DNA from: Trichlorobacter lovleyi
GTDB lineage: Bacteria > Desulfobacterota > Desulfuromonadia > Geobacterales > Pseudopelobacteraceae
Reading direction: 5' to 3'
DNA: 32,290 bases
Assembly (NCBI GenBank): GCA_020721175.1
Contig: DYNH01000003.1
Coordinates: 1-32,290, forward strand
The translations under genes and the position numbers were made by a program. How positions within the stretch are numbered: the first letter of the stretch is position 1; the number at the start of each line of letters is the position of its first letter. This document shows positions 1 through 7,689 of the stretch, one piece after another. Under the pieces are notes generated by a model. It worked only from the letters and a program-made list of their open reading frames with translations, was not told the DNA's origin and made no database searches.

Positions 1-200
1 TACCACATATTCATGCCTCATTTGGAGATGATGACGCTATTTTCTCTATAGAAGATGGCGAAATCCTTGATGGGAAACTACCCATAAACAAGCGAAAACT
101 GGTTGAGGCCTGGATTGAAATTCACAAAGATGACCTTGTGACTGATTGGCGTCTTGCTGTTAGCGGGCAAAACCCAATACCGATTAAACCATTGGAGTGA
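1..200 (+). CDS. DUF4160-like protein, C-terminal part (5' end outside window)
   Basis: An open frame enters from the left edge (first full codon at 3) and ends with TGA at 198-200. The visible 65 residues begin PHIHASFGDD and continue with an acidic stretch, then KRKLVEAW and a tail near DWRLAVSG. This His-containing PHxH pattern followed by a KLVxAWI helix is what I know from the C-terminal half of DUF4160 proteins. These are small proteins that usually sit directly before a DUF2442 gene, as here. The stop overlaps or lies beside the start of the next gene, so the two are probably co-translated. The molecular function is unknown; such pairs have been suggested to be toxin-antitoxin-like, but nothing in this window proves it. 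Confidence 0.7.
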   Translation, partial: PHIHASFGDDDAIFSIEDGEILDGKLPINKRKLVEAWIEIHKDDLVTDWRLAVSGQNPIPIKPLE

Positions 201-436
201 TTATGAAAAAAATAATAAGTGTTTCCCCTCTTGAAGGGAAAAAAGTAGCGGTCGTTTTTTCAGACGGTATTTCCGGTGTTTTTGACGTTGCTCCATATAT
301 CCGAAGCGAGTTTTTTAAGCGACTTGAAGATGACTCCTATTTCAATCAAGTACGCCTTTTCTTTTCTGGAATAGGCTGGCCAGATGGGCAGGATCTTGGC
401 CCCGATACAATTGAAGCTGATTTGCAGACGACTTGA
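197..436 (+). CDS. DUF2442 domain protein
   Basis: A 79-residue protein. The frame can begin at GTG 197, overlapping the previous stop, or at ATG 203, and the second gives the more usual start MKKIISVSPL. The motifs seen are KVAVVFSDGISGVFD near the start and a C-terminal segment with GWPDGQDLGPDTIEAD. The G-x-[VI]-x-[WP]-x-x-G-x-D-[LI]-x-P-[DE] pattern is typical of DUF2442. It forms a compact pair with the DUF4160-like gene. The role is not established; the pair is widespread in accessory regions of proteobacteria. The gene ends about 20 bases before a remnant of a small repeat element. Confidence 0.75.
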   Translation: MIMKKIISVSPLEGKKVAVVFSDGISGVFDVAPYIRSEFFKRLEDDSYFNQVRLFFSGIGWPDGQDLGPDTIEADLQTT

Positions 437-457
437 TTTGTTTTGTAGAAGGAATAA

Positions 458-490
458 CAGGATATGGGACTTTTGAAAGAGGCTCAAATG
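458..490. repeat. Right-end remnant of a small inverted-repeat (MITE-like) element
   Basis: This stretch, containing GGGACTTTTGAAAGAGGCT, matches the right end of the element at 6864-6988 with only a few mismatches. No corresponding left half is present upstream, where the DUF2442 gene ends. I read it as a truncated copy of the same family. Confidence 0.55.
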
Positions 491-515
491 TCTCAATTAT
501 TCAAAGGAGCAACAT

Positions 516-1997
516 TTGACGCACTTCAATAAACGCACTCAACTGATCGCCGCAAGTTTTGTCGCAGCAGTCCTGGTGGCCGGATGTAATGGTAGCAACA
601 TTAGCGTTTCCAGCACGCCTGAATCTCCTACCCTGGTATGGGCCTCCTGCTCTGAAGAGAGCTTGCAAGGCTTGGAGTGTGCAACGCTAATCGTTCCAAA
701 GGACTACAACAACCTTACTAAGGGAAACTTCTCCTTGGCGGTGGTCCGCGCAAAGTCTACCGGGTCGGCTACCGAGCGGATCGGTACCCTCTTTTTTAAC
801 CCAGGCGGCCCCGGCGAATCCGGCGTCAGCCTTGCCAAAGTTGTGGCTGCTGCCCTTCCTCAGGAACTTCACACACACTTTGATTTCGTCACGTGGGACC
901 CACGAGGAGTGGCTCGTTCCTCTGGACTCTCAGAGTGCACCGATGGGAGCTACACGCTACCGACCACCGGACCGGTGAATTGGGCCGCTGTCGTAGACCA
1001 GATGAGAAACTCCGAAAAAGTCGCCAATGAAGCCTGCGCCGAACGCTACGCCGATATCGTCCCCTATATCAGCACAAATGCTACTGTTCGTGACCTCGAC
1101 CAGCTTCGCCAGGCAGTGGGAGATCCGAAGCTTACCTACTGGGGCACCAGTTACGGCACTCGCATCGGCTACGTCTACGCCCACAATTACCCTGACCGTG
1201 TGCGGGCGATGCTGCTGACTTCGCCGATCTCTCCCAATGCCACCTGGCCAAGCTTCGCACTCGGGGCCGGCACTGCACCCGACGACGCGCTGGGCTTCTT
1301 CTTTGGGAAACAATCAGTGGCCAAGCAGAACTACGACAGCGTGATTACATCACTCAACGATCAGGCGCTCACCCTCCCTTCCGGGGCTCAGGTGACGCAC
1401 TGGGACATTCAGGGAACGGTGGCAAGCGAAGTCAGGAGTCAGAGCAGTTACCTGTCTGCAACCAGTCTGCTCGCCACCGTTAACACGGCACTAAACGGCA
1501 CCACGTCCGAAAAGGCCCAAGCCAGGGCAACCCTCGACTCGATGGAGTGGCCGACCTCCTACTCTATACACGGCGGGGCGACGGCGTTCATCGGCTGTCT
1601 GGACTATCCCCAGCGCTTGACCCGCGACGAACAGGCCATACTCGCCGAACAGCTCCGCACTCAGGCGCCAATTTTCGGCTTCGGTGCCAGCCAGGGCCTC
1701 TTCTACTGCGAAGGAGTCAACGTGCGACCGGATCCGGTGCCGGTGAACTTCACAAACACGCAGACGAATATGCTTATCATGGGCAGTACCCACGATGCCC
1801 TCACGCCGTACAGTTGGGCCACCGAACTCTCACACAACTTCCTCAACAGCCGTGTGGTAACCTACGACGGTACTCAGCACACGCCATTCCTTTCTACCGG
1901 CTCCACCTGCGTGGACAAGCTGGGGATAGATTATTTAGTCCGGCTGAATCGACCGAACAACAACGTCAGTTGCCCGTACGTCGCCCCACCACAGTGA
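516..1997 (+). CDS. Lipoprotein alpha/beta hydrolase, peptidase S33 / TAP-like
   Basis: A 493-residue secreted hydrolase. The TTG start is chosen because an AAAGGAG ribosome site lies 6 bases upstream (503-509). The N-terminus is a lipoprotein signal, KRTQLIAASF then LVAGC, with Cys24 as the lipidated residue. The alpha/beta-hydrolase parts are an oxyanion segment FFNPGGPGESG, the nucleophile elbow GTSYGT with Ser212, a late acidic residue in GSTHDALTP (Asp427), and His455 in GTQHTPF. These belong to the C-terminal TAP-like region of tripeptidyl-aminopeptidase-type S33 enzymes. It probably releases short peptides from substrates at the periplasmic face or outer membrane; substrate is unknown. 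The gene is clearly richer in G+C than its neighbours (36 of 60 bases in 901-960) and sits beside a repeat remnant, which suggests horizontal transfer. It appears to be transcribed alone. Confidence 0.85.
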   Translation: MTHFNKRTQLIAASFVAAVLVAGCNGSNISVSSTPESPTLVWASCSEESLQGLECATLIVPKDYNNLTKGNFSLAVVRAKSTGSATERIGTLFFNPGGPGESGVSLAKVVAAALPQELHTHFDFVTWDPRGVARSSGLSECTDGSYTLPTTGPVNWAAVVDQMRNSEKVANEACAERYADIVPYISTNATVRDLDQLRQAVGDPKLTYWGTSYGTRIGYVYAHNYPDRVRAMLLTSPISPNATWPSFALGAGTAPDDALGFFFGKQSVAKQNYDSVITSLNDQALTLPSGAQVTHWDIQGTVASEVRSQSSYLSATSLLATVNTALNGTTSEKAQARATLDSMEWPTSYSIHGGATAFIGCLDYPQRLTRDEQAILAEQLRTQAPIFGFGASQGLFYCEGVNVRPDPVPVNFTNTQTNMLIMGSTHDALTPYSWATELSHNFLNSRVVTYDGTQHTPFLSTGSTCVDKLGIDYLVRLNRPNNNVSCPYVAPPQ

Positions 1998-2129
1998 GGC
2001 AATCGTGTTAAAGTGAGATATACTTTGCACGGAGTTAAAATGCGTATCCCCATGCTTTCGTTCCCACGCGCTGCACCCTGTATATGAGGCATTACATTAG
2101 TGCTTCGCCCTTACTGCCACGACTAAGGC

Positions 2130-2158
2130 GGGCAAAGCAGATGAAACATGCTTTGCCC
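2130..2158. terminator. Stem-loop between convergent genes
   Basis: GGGCAAAGCA and TGCTTTGCCC form a perfect 10-bp stem with a 9-nt loop, between the ends of the convergent hydrolase gene and clpB. There is no clear T-tract on either side, so it may be a weak or bidirectional terminator, or an mRNA-stabilising hairpin. Confidence 0.45.
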
Positions 2159-2196
2159 CACATAAACCGCATCAAGATGCTATTCGCAGTATAGTT

Positions 2197-4803
2197 TTAT
2201 TCTGTTTTTACAGATATGGCACCATCTTCATATACAACTTTCAAGACTCCTCCGTCCAAAACCTGACCGGAGATAATTGCCCTTGCTACCCTGGTCTCAA
2301 GCTCTCTCTGCAGATAGCGTTTCAAGGGACGTGCCCCATAGACTGGATCATATCCTGCCAGGGCCATCTGTCTGAGTACCTCATCACTTATTTCCAGAGT
2401 GATCCTACGTTCCTTAAGCCTTTCAACAAGCTGTCTGGCCAGCAGACCGGCTATCTTTGTTACTTCATCCAGATGTAGCGGCTTAAACAGCACAATATCA
2501 TCGACCCTGTTCAAAAATTCCGGACGGAAGGCATGTTTAAGCTCATTCATAACCGCAATTCTGGCACTTTCACTAATTTCGCCGTCCGGGGTAATACCTT
2601 CAAGCAGATGTGGAGCTCCTATATTTGAAGTCATTATTATTACAGTATTTTTAAAGTTTACAGTTCGTCCGTGACTATCTGTCACCCTGCCATCATCCAG
2701 AATCTGCAAAAGTATATTAAAAACATCAGGATGGGCCTTTTCAATCTCATCAAACAGCAGCACACAGTAAGGTTTGCGACGTACTGCTTCGGACAACTGC
2801 CCCCCTTCTTCATACCCCACATAGCCTGGAGGCGCTCCAATCAGACGTGATACTGCAAACTTCTCCATATATTCAGACATATCTATACGTACTATATTTT
2901 CTTCAGAATCAAATAGCGATTCCGCCAGGGTGCGGGCCAGTTCAGTCTTGCCAACCCCTGTAGGTCCCATAAATATAAATGAACCGATTGGCCGTTTGGG
3001 GTCTTTTATTCCAGAGCGGGCGCGCAGAACAGCATCAGCCACTAACTGCACTGCCTCATCCTGACCAATAACTCTCTGATGCAGAATTTCGTCAAGCTTT
3101 AACAGTTTATCCCGCTCGGTCTCAACCAGCCGGGTAATCGGTATACCTGTCCATCTTGAAACAATTTCTGCTATCTCGTCCTCCGTCACCTCTTCTCGCA
3201 GTAATTTCTGCCCACCCTGTTTATGATTAAGGGCTTCCTCTTCATTTTTAAGGGCATTTTCAAGACCAGGCAATTCTGAATATTTGAGTTTTGAAGCCTG
3301 TTCCAGATTATAGGAACGTTCAGCCTGTTCTATCTCCCGTCTAGTTTTTTCGATCTGTTCACGCAACCCCTGTACACGCTGGATAGCAACCTTCTCATTA
3401 TCATACTGCGCCCTCATGCTGGTTGCCTTTTCCCTCTCATCAACCAGCTCCTTGCGCAAACTGTCCAATCTATCCCGACTGGCCTGATCCTTCTCTTTTT
3501 TAAGCGCCTGTTCTTCAATCTCAAGCTGCATCACCCTGCGACTGATTGTGTCCAGCTCAGATGGAAGCGAATCTATTTCAGTGCGCAACATGGCGCAGGC
3601 CTCATCAACAAGATCAATAGCCTTATCCGGTAAAAAACGTTCTGTGATATAACGATGAGAAAGGTTTGCTGAGGCTACCAACGCATTATCCTGAATCTTG
3701 ACACCATGGTGGACTTCAAAACGTTCCTTAAGCCCCCGAAGGATCGAAACCGTATCTTCAACAGTCGGCTGTTCCACCAGCACTGGTTGAAAACGCCGTT
3801 CAAGCGCTGCATCTTTTTCTATGTTCTTGCGGTATTCATCCAGTGTGGTTGCGCCGATACAATGCAGTTCACCACGAGCCAGCATCGGTTTCAACATGTT
3901 ACCGGCATCCATGGCCCCTTCTGCCTTACCTGCGCCAACAATGGTGTGTAACTCATCAATAAACAGTATGATTCTACCTTCAGCCTGCTTGATTTCATTT
4001 AACACCGCCTTAAGACGATCTTCAAACTCGCCACGATACTTGGCGCCGGCAATCAGGGAACCCATGTCAAGTGCAAAAACCGTCTTGTTCTTAAGGCCTT
4101 CCGGCACATCACCTTTTACAATCCGCTGGGCCAGCCCTTCAACAACTGCGGTCTTGCCAACACCCGGTTCACCAATCAAAACAGGATTATTCTTGGTCTT
4201 GCGGGAGAGTATCCGGATTACCCTGCGAATTTCTTCATCACGCCCGATCACCGGATCCAGCTTGTCAGTGCGAGCCATCTTGACCAGATCGCGACCGTAC
4301 TTATCAAGCGCCTCGTAGGTTTCCTCCGGGTTTGCAGATGTTACCCTCTGATTGCCTCTCACCTCTGTTAATGCCGCCAACAAACGGTCGTGGGTAACAT
4401 TAAACTGTTTAAGTATCTTGCCGGCACCACTACCCTCCCCCTCAGATATCAAGGCCATCAGCAGATGTTCAACTGATACATACTCATCTTTAAGCCGCTT
4501 TGCCTCAGCCTCAGCAGCCACCAGCAGGCGGGAAAATCGCTGTGATACATATATCTTGCCAGGTTCAGCCCCTGGGCCTGAGATGCGGGCACGACGATCC
4601 AGCTCTGCCTCAACAGCCTTGCCAATCAACGGGAGAGCAACATCCATCTTGGCCAGGATACGGGGAACAAGTCCATTATCCTGATTAAGCAATGCCCACA
4701 GCAGATGTTCACCATCTACTTCAACGTGACCATAACTGGTTGCCTTGGTCTGGGCTGCTGCAAGGGCTTCCTGGGATTTTTGAGTTAAACGATTTATATC
4801 CAT
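2197..4803 (-). CDS. clpB: ATP-dependent disaggregase ClpB
   Basis: ClpB is a hexameric AAA+ unfoldase that, with DnaK/DnaJ/GrpE, resolubilises aggregated proteins in the cytoplasm. The ATG at 4803 ([10 protein letters not shown]) is preferred over an in-frame start 29 codons upstream because GGAGG lies just before it and it matches the usual ClpB N-terminus. The resulting 868 residues are the normal length. Domains in order: Clp N domain (about 1-145), first AAA+ module with Walker A GEPGVGKT and a Walker B FIDELH, the long coiled-coil middle domain rich in Glu/Lys/Arg (about 400-530), and the second AAA+ module with GPTGVGKT and [12 protein letters not shown]. The pore loop GAKYRGEFE and the C-terminal GARPLKR region are intact. 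It appears to be a single-gene unit; its leader has two palindromes described separately. Confidence 0.98.
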   Translation of the reverse strand: MDINRLTQKSQEALAAAQTKATSYGHVEVDGEHLLWALLNQDNGLVPRILAKMDVALPLIGKAVEAELDRRARISGPGAEPGKIYVSQRFSRLLVAAEAEAKRLKDEYVSVEHLLMALISEGEGSGAGKILKQFNVTHDRLLAALTEVRGNQRVTSANPEETYEALDKYGRDLVKMARTDKLDPVIGRDEEIRRVIRILSRKTKNNPVLIGEPGVGKTAVVEGLAQRIVKGDVPEGLKNKTVFALDMGSLIAGAKYRGEFEDRLKAVLNEIKQAEGRIILFIDELHTIVGAGKAEGAMDAGNMLKPMLARGELHCIGATTLDEYRKNIEKDAALERRFQPVLVEQPTVEDTVSILRGLKERFEVHHGVKIQDNALVASANLSHRYITERFLPDKAIDLVDEACAMLRTEIDSLPSELDTISRRVMQLEIEEQALKKEKDQASRDRLDSLRKELVDEREKATSMRAQYDNEKVAIQRVQGLREQIEKTRREIEQAERSYNLEQASKLKYSELPGLENALKNEEEALNHKQGGQKLLREEVTEDEIAEIVSRWTGIPITRLVETERDKLLKLDEILHQRVIGQDEAVQLVADAVLRARSGIKDPKRPIGSFIFMGPTGVGKTELARTLAESLFDSEENIVRIDMSEYMEKFAVSRLIGAPPGYVGYEEGGQLSEAVRRKPYCVLLFDEIEKAHPDVFNILLQILDDGRVTDSHGRTVNFKNTVIIMTSNIGAPHLLEGITPDGEISESARIAVMNELKHAFRPEFLNRVDDIVLFKPLHLDEVTKIAGLLARQLVERLKERRITLEISDEVLRQMALAGYDPVYGARPLKRYLQRELETRVARAIISGQVLDGGVLKVVYEDGAISVKTE

Positions 4804-4816
4804 TTTTTCCTCCGTC

Positions 4817-4854
4817 AGGGAGCGGTTGTGGTTAACTGTCAAGTTTTGCTCCCT
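4817..4854 (-). promoter_or_regulatory. Inverted repeat in the clpB leader
   Basis: AGGGAGC and GCTCCCT (4817-4823 and 4848-4854) are perfect 7-bp arms flanking a 24-nt spacer, ending 13 bases before the clpB start codon. The spacer holds a TTGACA-like hexamer on the minus strand. It could be an operator around a promoter or, if transcribed, a leader hairpin close to the ribosome site. It is not a CIRCE element. Confidence 0.35.
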
Positions 4855-4876
4855 TGATATTGAGTTAATCACCACT

Positions 4877-4890
4877 TTGACATAAGTCAA
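4877..4890. promoter_or_regulatory. TTGAC-N4-GTCAA palindrome upstream of clpB (CRP/FNR-type shape)
   Basis: Perfect 5-bp arms around four bases, of the shape bound by CRP/FNR-superfamily regulators. The minus-strand arm could also serve as a -35 box for clpB. Assignment to any named regulator is inference. Confidence 0.3.
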
Positions 4891-5220
4891 GACAGACGAC
4901 TAAAAAACAGCGCCCCTTTGTCAGGATCGCGTGGCAGCCTCACCTATCTATGTCAAAACAACCCGGGAGATGTAGGAAGAAAACCTGTGGTCACTGGCTC
5001 ACTGTGCCAGGCACAAATGGAGCAGATATTAAATGCGAGTGCCGCTGAAATAACTGATAAACCTTATCTATTCGTAACTGTTAAACACTGCCTGAAAAAC
5101 AGTCCAAAGTATCATCCAGAACAGAGTGAAGGATATGTTTTCAAGTTTTTGAAGCAAAAAAGCCACATCATATCCTTCGTTGTTACTCAGGATTACAGCA
5201 ATCTTGAATATGCTGAATAA
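4891..5220. other. Intergenic region between clpB and the PAS-like gene
   Basis: These 330 bases lie upstream of clpB and beyond the end of the minus-strand PAS-like gene. An open plus-strand frame of 100 codons (TTG 4918) exists, but it has no ribosome site, no recognisable domain and an internal ATG (5017) with no ribosome site either. I therefore treat it as probably non-coding. The main structure is the inverted repeat at 5128-5178. Confidence 0.5.
5128..5178. repeat. Perfect 10-bp inverted repeat downstream of the PAS-like gene
   Basis: GAAGGATATG at 5128-5137 and CATATCCTTC at 5169-5178 are exact reverse complements. The spacer has a second small palindrome (TTCAA...TTGAA). It lies 43 bases past the end of the minus-strand gene, so it may mark its transcription end. 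Confidence 0.5.
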
Positions 5221-5802
5221 TTAAGTTATTCCTTTTTTCAAAGGGTTATCACATAGAGGGCAGACAAGATATCTGACCGGAATGACAGTGTCACAAGGAA
5301 TATGTTCCTGGTCCAGTGCATCTTCAGGAAAAATCCAGACGGACCCTATCTTCAGTCTGGCGCAGATACTGCATCGAAATACAGTAGATGGGTTTGTTAC
5401 GACTGCAGGACTAAAGGAGATCGGTTGCTCAAAGCTTTCCACCCGCTCCAGGGTATGCTCAACCCTTACAACTCCATCAGGTTCTGGTATAAGCAGCATC
5501 TGCATATAACGTTTGAGTTCAGGCGAATCACAACGGTATTTACGAGACGGCGAATGACCAAGAATACGTGCCTGCTGTAATAATACCTGCATATACATGC
5601 GAGTTGAATCTCCCAAAATAAAGGAAAAGATATTATGCCCTATTACGCTGTCAGCCAATGTATTTTTGTCTGCATTGTTACTGATTGCAAAGCTGTTCCA
5701 TGCCTGGCTCACCTCTATAATAATATCATCCCGGTCCAGCAGATAGGTTATTAACCCGCGTTCTTTAACCTGTCCTTCTTTAACCATGCTGATATCAGAC
5801 AT
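5221..5802 (-). CDS. PAS-like protein with C-terminal CxxC pairs
   Basis: A 193-residue soluble protein. The start at 5802 (MSDISMVKEG) has GAGG 8 bases upstream. The N-terminal 60 residues (LITYLLDRDD, AWNSFAISN, GHNIFSFI) have the look of the first half of a PAS sensor fold. The middle has the YRCDSPELKRYMQM segment seen in small PAS-type proteins. The C-terminal part carries CSICARL and CPLCDNPL, two CxxC pairs that could hold a zinc ion or act as a redox pair. The gene lies 42 bases downstream of the cobalamin-type MerR regulator on the same strand, so it probably shares its transcript and may be a partner or target. I do not recognise a specific family; the PAS assignment is moderate. 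Confidence 0.6.
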   Translation of the reverse strand: MSDISMVKEGQVKERGLITYLLDRDDIIIEVSQAWNSFAISNNADKNTLADSVIGHNIFSFILGDSTRMYMQVLLQQARILGHSPSRKYRCDSPELKRYMQMLLIPEPDGVVRVEHTLERVESFEQPISFSPAVVTNPSTVFRCSICARLKIGSVWIFPEDALDQEHIPCDTVIPVRYLVCPLCDNPLKKGIT

Positions 5803-5844
5803 TGCCGTCCTCTGTAACCAAAGTGATAAGTTATTAAAAGGCCT

Positions 5845-6771
5845 CTATTTTATCCGTAACTGTAAAGCCTGATGATTAGTCCGCCACTCATCCAGGGCAG
5901 TTGAAATTGCATCAAGGGAAGAGAAGAAGCGGATTTCAGGACAAGCCTGCGCCAAATCTTGAATATGACCTCCGCCGGACCAGATTGAAACCCCAGGTGG
6001 CAGCTCTTTGCTGAGAGCCATCAAGGCCTGCTGCGCCCGCTTAAGAGGGAAAAGTGTGCTAAAGGAGAGCGCTATAATATCAGGGCAGAAATGGATGGTT
6101 GCCGCAACAATTTCACTGTTTGGCAGTTGCGGGCCCAGGAAGATCGCATCAGCATGTTCAAGTTTCATGGCAATCAGAGCCAGCAGCAGACCAAGATAAT
6201 GTTGCTCTCCGCTAAGAGTAGTCAGCAGTATTCGGGGAGGTTGCGTTGTAACAGACAGCAAACTCTGCGCCCTATCCAGCAACGTTTCAATTTTGCTCGA
6301 GTAGCAATGCTCATGGAACACATTCAGCTCACCACGAAACCATGCATCTCCAATAGCCTGATTCATCGGAGCAGCTACCCTGAAAACGAATTGCTCCAGT
6401 CCCTGGGTAATCATTACGTTGTTCAATAAACTGCTGAATGCATCAAGGTCACCTGTTTTCAACAGATTGATAGCCTGGTTGATAGTTTCTGTATCACCTG
6501 TTGTTGTTTTGGGCTGAAGACTAGCTGCCAAAGTATTCAACTCTTCTTCAGACAGCATCACTATCTTGCCAGGACGAAGTCCGTTGTCCAGCAGTTTTTT
6601 GATGGTCTTAAGCCGCTCAAGATCGGAAACAGAATATTCACGTTCATCATTATCACTGCGAAACGGTGTAGGAAAACCGTAGCGCCTTTCCCAGGTTCTC
6701 AGCAAATCTTTGGAAAGCCCTGTTACCCTTTCAACAATTCCGATGGATATTTTTTCTTCATTAAGTGGCAT
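5845..6771 (-). CDS. MerR-family regulator with cobalamin-binding domain (CarH/LitR-like)
   Basis: A two-part transcription regulator. I start it at ATG 6771 (MPLNEEKISI), which gives 308 residues; an in-frame ATG at 6810 adds 13 residues, and neither has a strong ribosome site. The N-terminal MerR winged helix is clear: ISIGIVERVTGLSKDLLRTWERRYGFP, here split as IVERVTGLS and LLRTWERRYGFP. It is followed by a four-helix B12-cap domain with W144-x9-E154-H155, the residues that in CarH line the upper face of adenosylcobalamin. The C-terminal Rossmann domain has GEQHYLG with His191 at the lower cobalt-ligand position (E/DxHxxG). In characterised relatives, adenosylcobalamin binding makes a DNA-binding tetramer that light destroys. 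In an anaerobe it may instead sense cobalamin. The genes it controls are unknown; the PAS-like gene downstream is a candidate. Confidence 0.85.
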   Translation of the reverse strand: MPLNEEKISIGIVERVTGLSKDLLRTWERRYGFPTPFRSDNDEREYSVSDLERLKTIKKLLDNGLRPGKIVMLSEEELNTLAASLQPKTTTGDTETINQAINLLKTGDLDAFSSLLNNVMITQGLEQFVFRVAAPMNQAIGDAWFRGELNVFHEHCYSSKIETLLDRAQSLLSVTTQPPRILLTTLSGEQHYLGLLLALIAMKLEHADAIFLGPQLPNSEIVAATIHFCPDIIALSFSTLFPLKRAQQALMALSKELPPGVSIWSGGGHIQDLAQACPEIRFFSSLDAISTALDEWRTNHQALQLRIK

Positions 6772-6814
6772 AATGAAAAGAATGTAACATACTTTACAGC
6801 TCTTTGCCATACAG

Positions 6815-6829
6815 TTGAACCCATTTCAA
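6815..6829. promoter_or_regulatory. Palindrome upstream of the MerR gene
   Basis: TTGAA-N5-TTCAA lies about 45-60 bases upstream of ATG 6771, in the expected promoter area. It could be an autoregulatory operator. It overlaps the -35 region of a possible minus-strand promoter (TTCAAC, 17 bases, TAAAGT). Confidence 0.25.
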
Positions 6830-6863
6830 AATATGCCCTTAATGATTGAATTCATATCAAATG

Positions 6864-6988
6864 AGGCTCTTTCAAAAAGATTGTCATCCCTAATGCTTCT
6901 ATCGGGGATATGTGGTTTCAGGCGGTTACAAACCAGATTCCCGATTACCCCTCGGCAATGACAGGATTTGGGACTTCTGAAAGAGGCA
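6864..6988. repeat. MITE-like inverted-repeat element, copy 1
   Basis: About 125 bp with related inverted ends: left AGGCTCTTTCAAAAAG, right CTTCTGAAAGAGGCAT. Inside are ATTGTCATCCC near the left end and GCAATGACAGGA near the right, plus a CCCGATTACCCC/ATCGGGG pair. It has no coding capacity. It separates the MerR gene from the promoter of the SEC-C gene. Confidence 0.7.
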
Positions 6989-7010
6989 TAACCATCCGGA
7001 TAATACTGGT

Positions 7011-7039
7011 TTGCACTAAGCTGAAATGCATACTATACT
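7011..7039 (+). promoter_or_regulatory. Sigma-70-type promoter for the SEC-C gene
   Basis: TTGCAC (7011-7016), a 17-base spacer and TATACT (7034-7039) lie 32 bases before the start codon, 22 bases beyond the end of the repeat element. Confidence 0.6.
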
Positions 7040-7071
7040 GATCATCATCAATAAAAAGGAGTATAGCCCAA

Positions 7072-7554
7072 ATGACTACTTGTCCATGCGGCAGCACCAG
7101 AAGTTATTCAGATTGTTGCGAACCGATCATCAATGGGACCAATCCAGCCAGGACAGCAGAAGAGTTAATGAGAGCCAGGTATTCAGCCTATACCAGGGTT
7201 GAGATGGATTTTATTCTGGAGAGTACACACCCTGATCATCGTCAAGGTTATGATCCGGCAGGAACCAGGGCATGGGCTGAAAATTCGGAATGGTTGGGTC
7301 TTGAGATTATCGGTACCAAAGAAGGAACCAGTGAAGATTCTTCAGGAGATGTAGAATTTATCGCCCGTTTCAGGGAAAATGGCAATTTGCGCGAACACCA
7401 TGAAAATGCCATGTTTAAAAAGAAAAATGAAACCTGGTACTTCTGTGATGGCAGGATTATCAAGCCCAAACCAATTTCTGTTACCAAGATTGGTCGTAAT
7501 GATATATGCCCTTGCGGCAGCGGATTAAAATACAAAAAGTGTTGTGGAAAATAA
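7072..7554 (+). CDS. YchJ-family protein with two SEC-C motifs
   Basis: A 160-residue protein with an AAGGAG ribosome site before ATG 7072. It has a SEC-C zinc motif at each end: CPCGS-x6-DCC at the N-terminus and [14 protein letters not shown] at the C-terminus. Between them is an NTF2-like middle part ([44 protein letters not shown]). This is the standard architecture and length of the YchJ (UPF0225) family, whose exact biochemical role is not settled. It is monocistronic in appearance and bracketed by two related repeat elements. Confidence 0.9.
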   Translation: MTTCPCGSTRSYSDCCEPIINGTNPARTAEELMRARYSAYTRVEMDFILESTHPDHRQGYDPAGTRAWAENSEWLGLEIIGTKEGTSEDSSGDVEFIARFRENGNLREHHENAMFKKKNETWYFCDGRIIKPKPISVTKIGRNDICPCGSGLKYKKCCGK

Positions 7555-7581
7555 CATCAAAAAGATATCCCCTTTCAAACA

Positions 7582-7676
7582 TGCCTCTTTCAAAAGATTG
7601 TCATCCCCGAATAACTTTATAGGGGAGCCATTCGTTTAAGTCAGTTAAATCTGGATTCCTGACTTTTGATAGAGGC
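7582..7676. repeat. MITE-like inverted-repeat element, copy 2
   Basis: About 95 bp with ends TGCCTCTTTCAAAAG and CTTTTGATAGAGGCT and an internal TCCCC/AGGGGA hairpin. The left 20 bases, including AAAAGATTGTCATCCC, are almost the same as in copy 1. It lies between the SEC-C gene and the convergent end of the methyltransferase gene, where its hairpins could also end transcription. Confidence 0.7.
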
Positions 7677-7689
7677 TCAGCTATTCCAA

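Noticed and set aside
1547-2011. 154-codon frame overlapping the end of the lipoprotein peptidase
   Set aside because: Arg-rich out-of-frame translation of a GC-rich gene; the peptidase's own catalytic Asp and His are encoded in the other frame.
4804-4890. 29-codon N-terminal extension of ClpB
   Set aside because: It runs through the leader palindromes, has no ribosome site, and ClpB normally begins at the [10 protein letters not shown]-like sequence.
4918-5220. 100-codon plus-strand open frame between clpB and the PAS-like gene
   Set aside because: TTG start without ribosome site, no recognisable domain, and it covers the clpB upstream region and a perfect inverted repeat.
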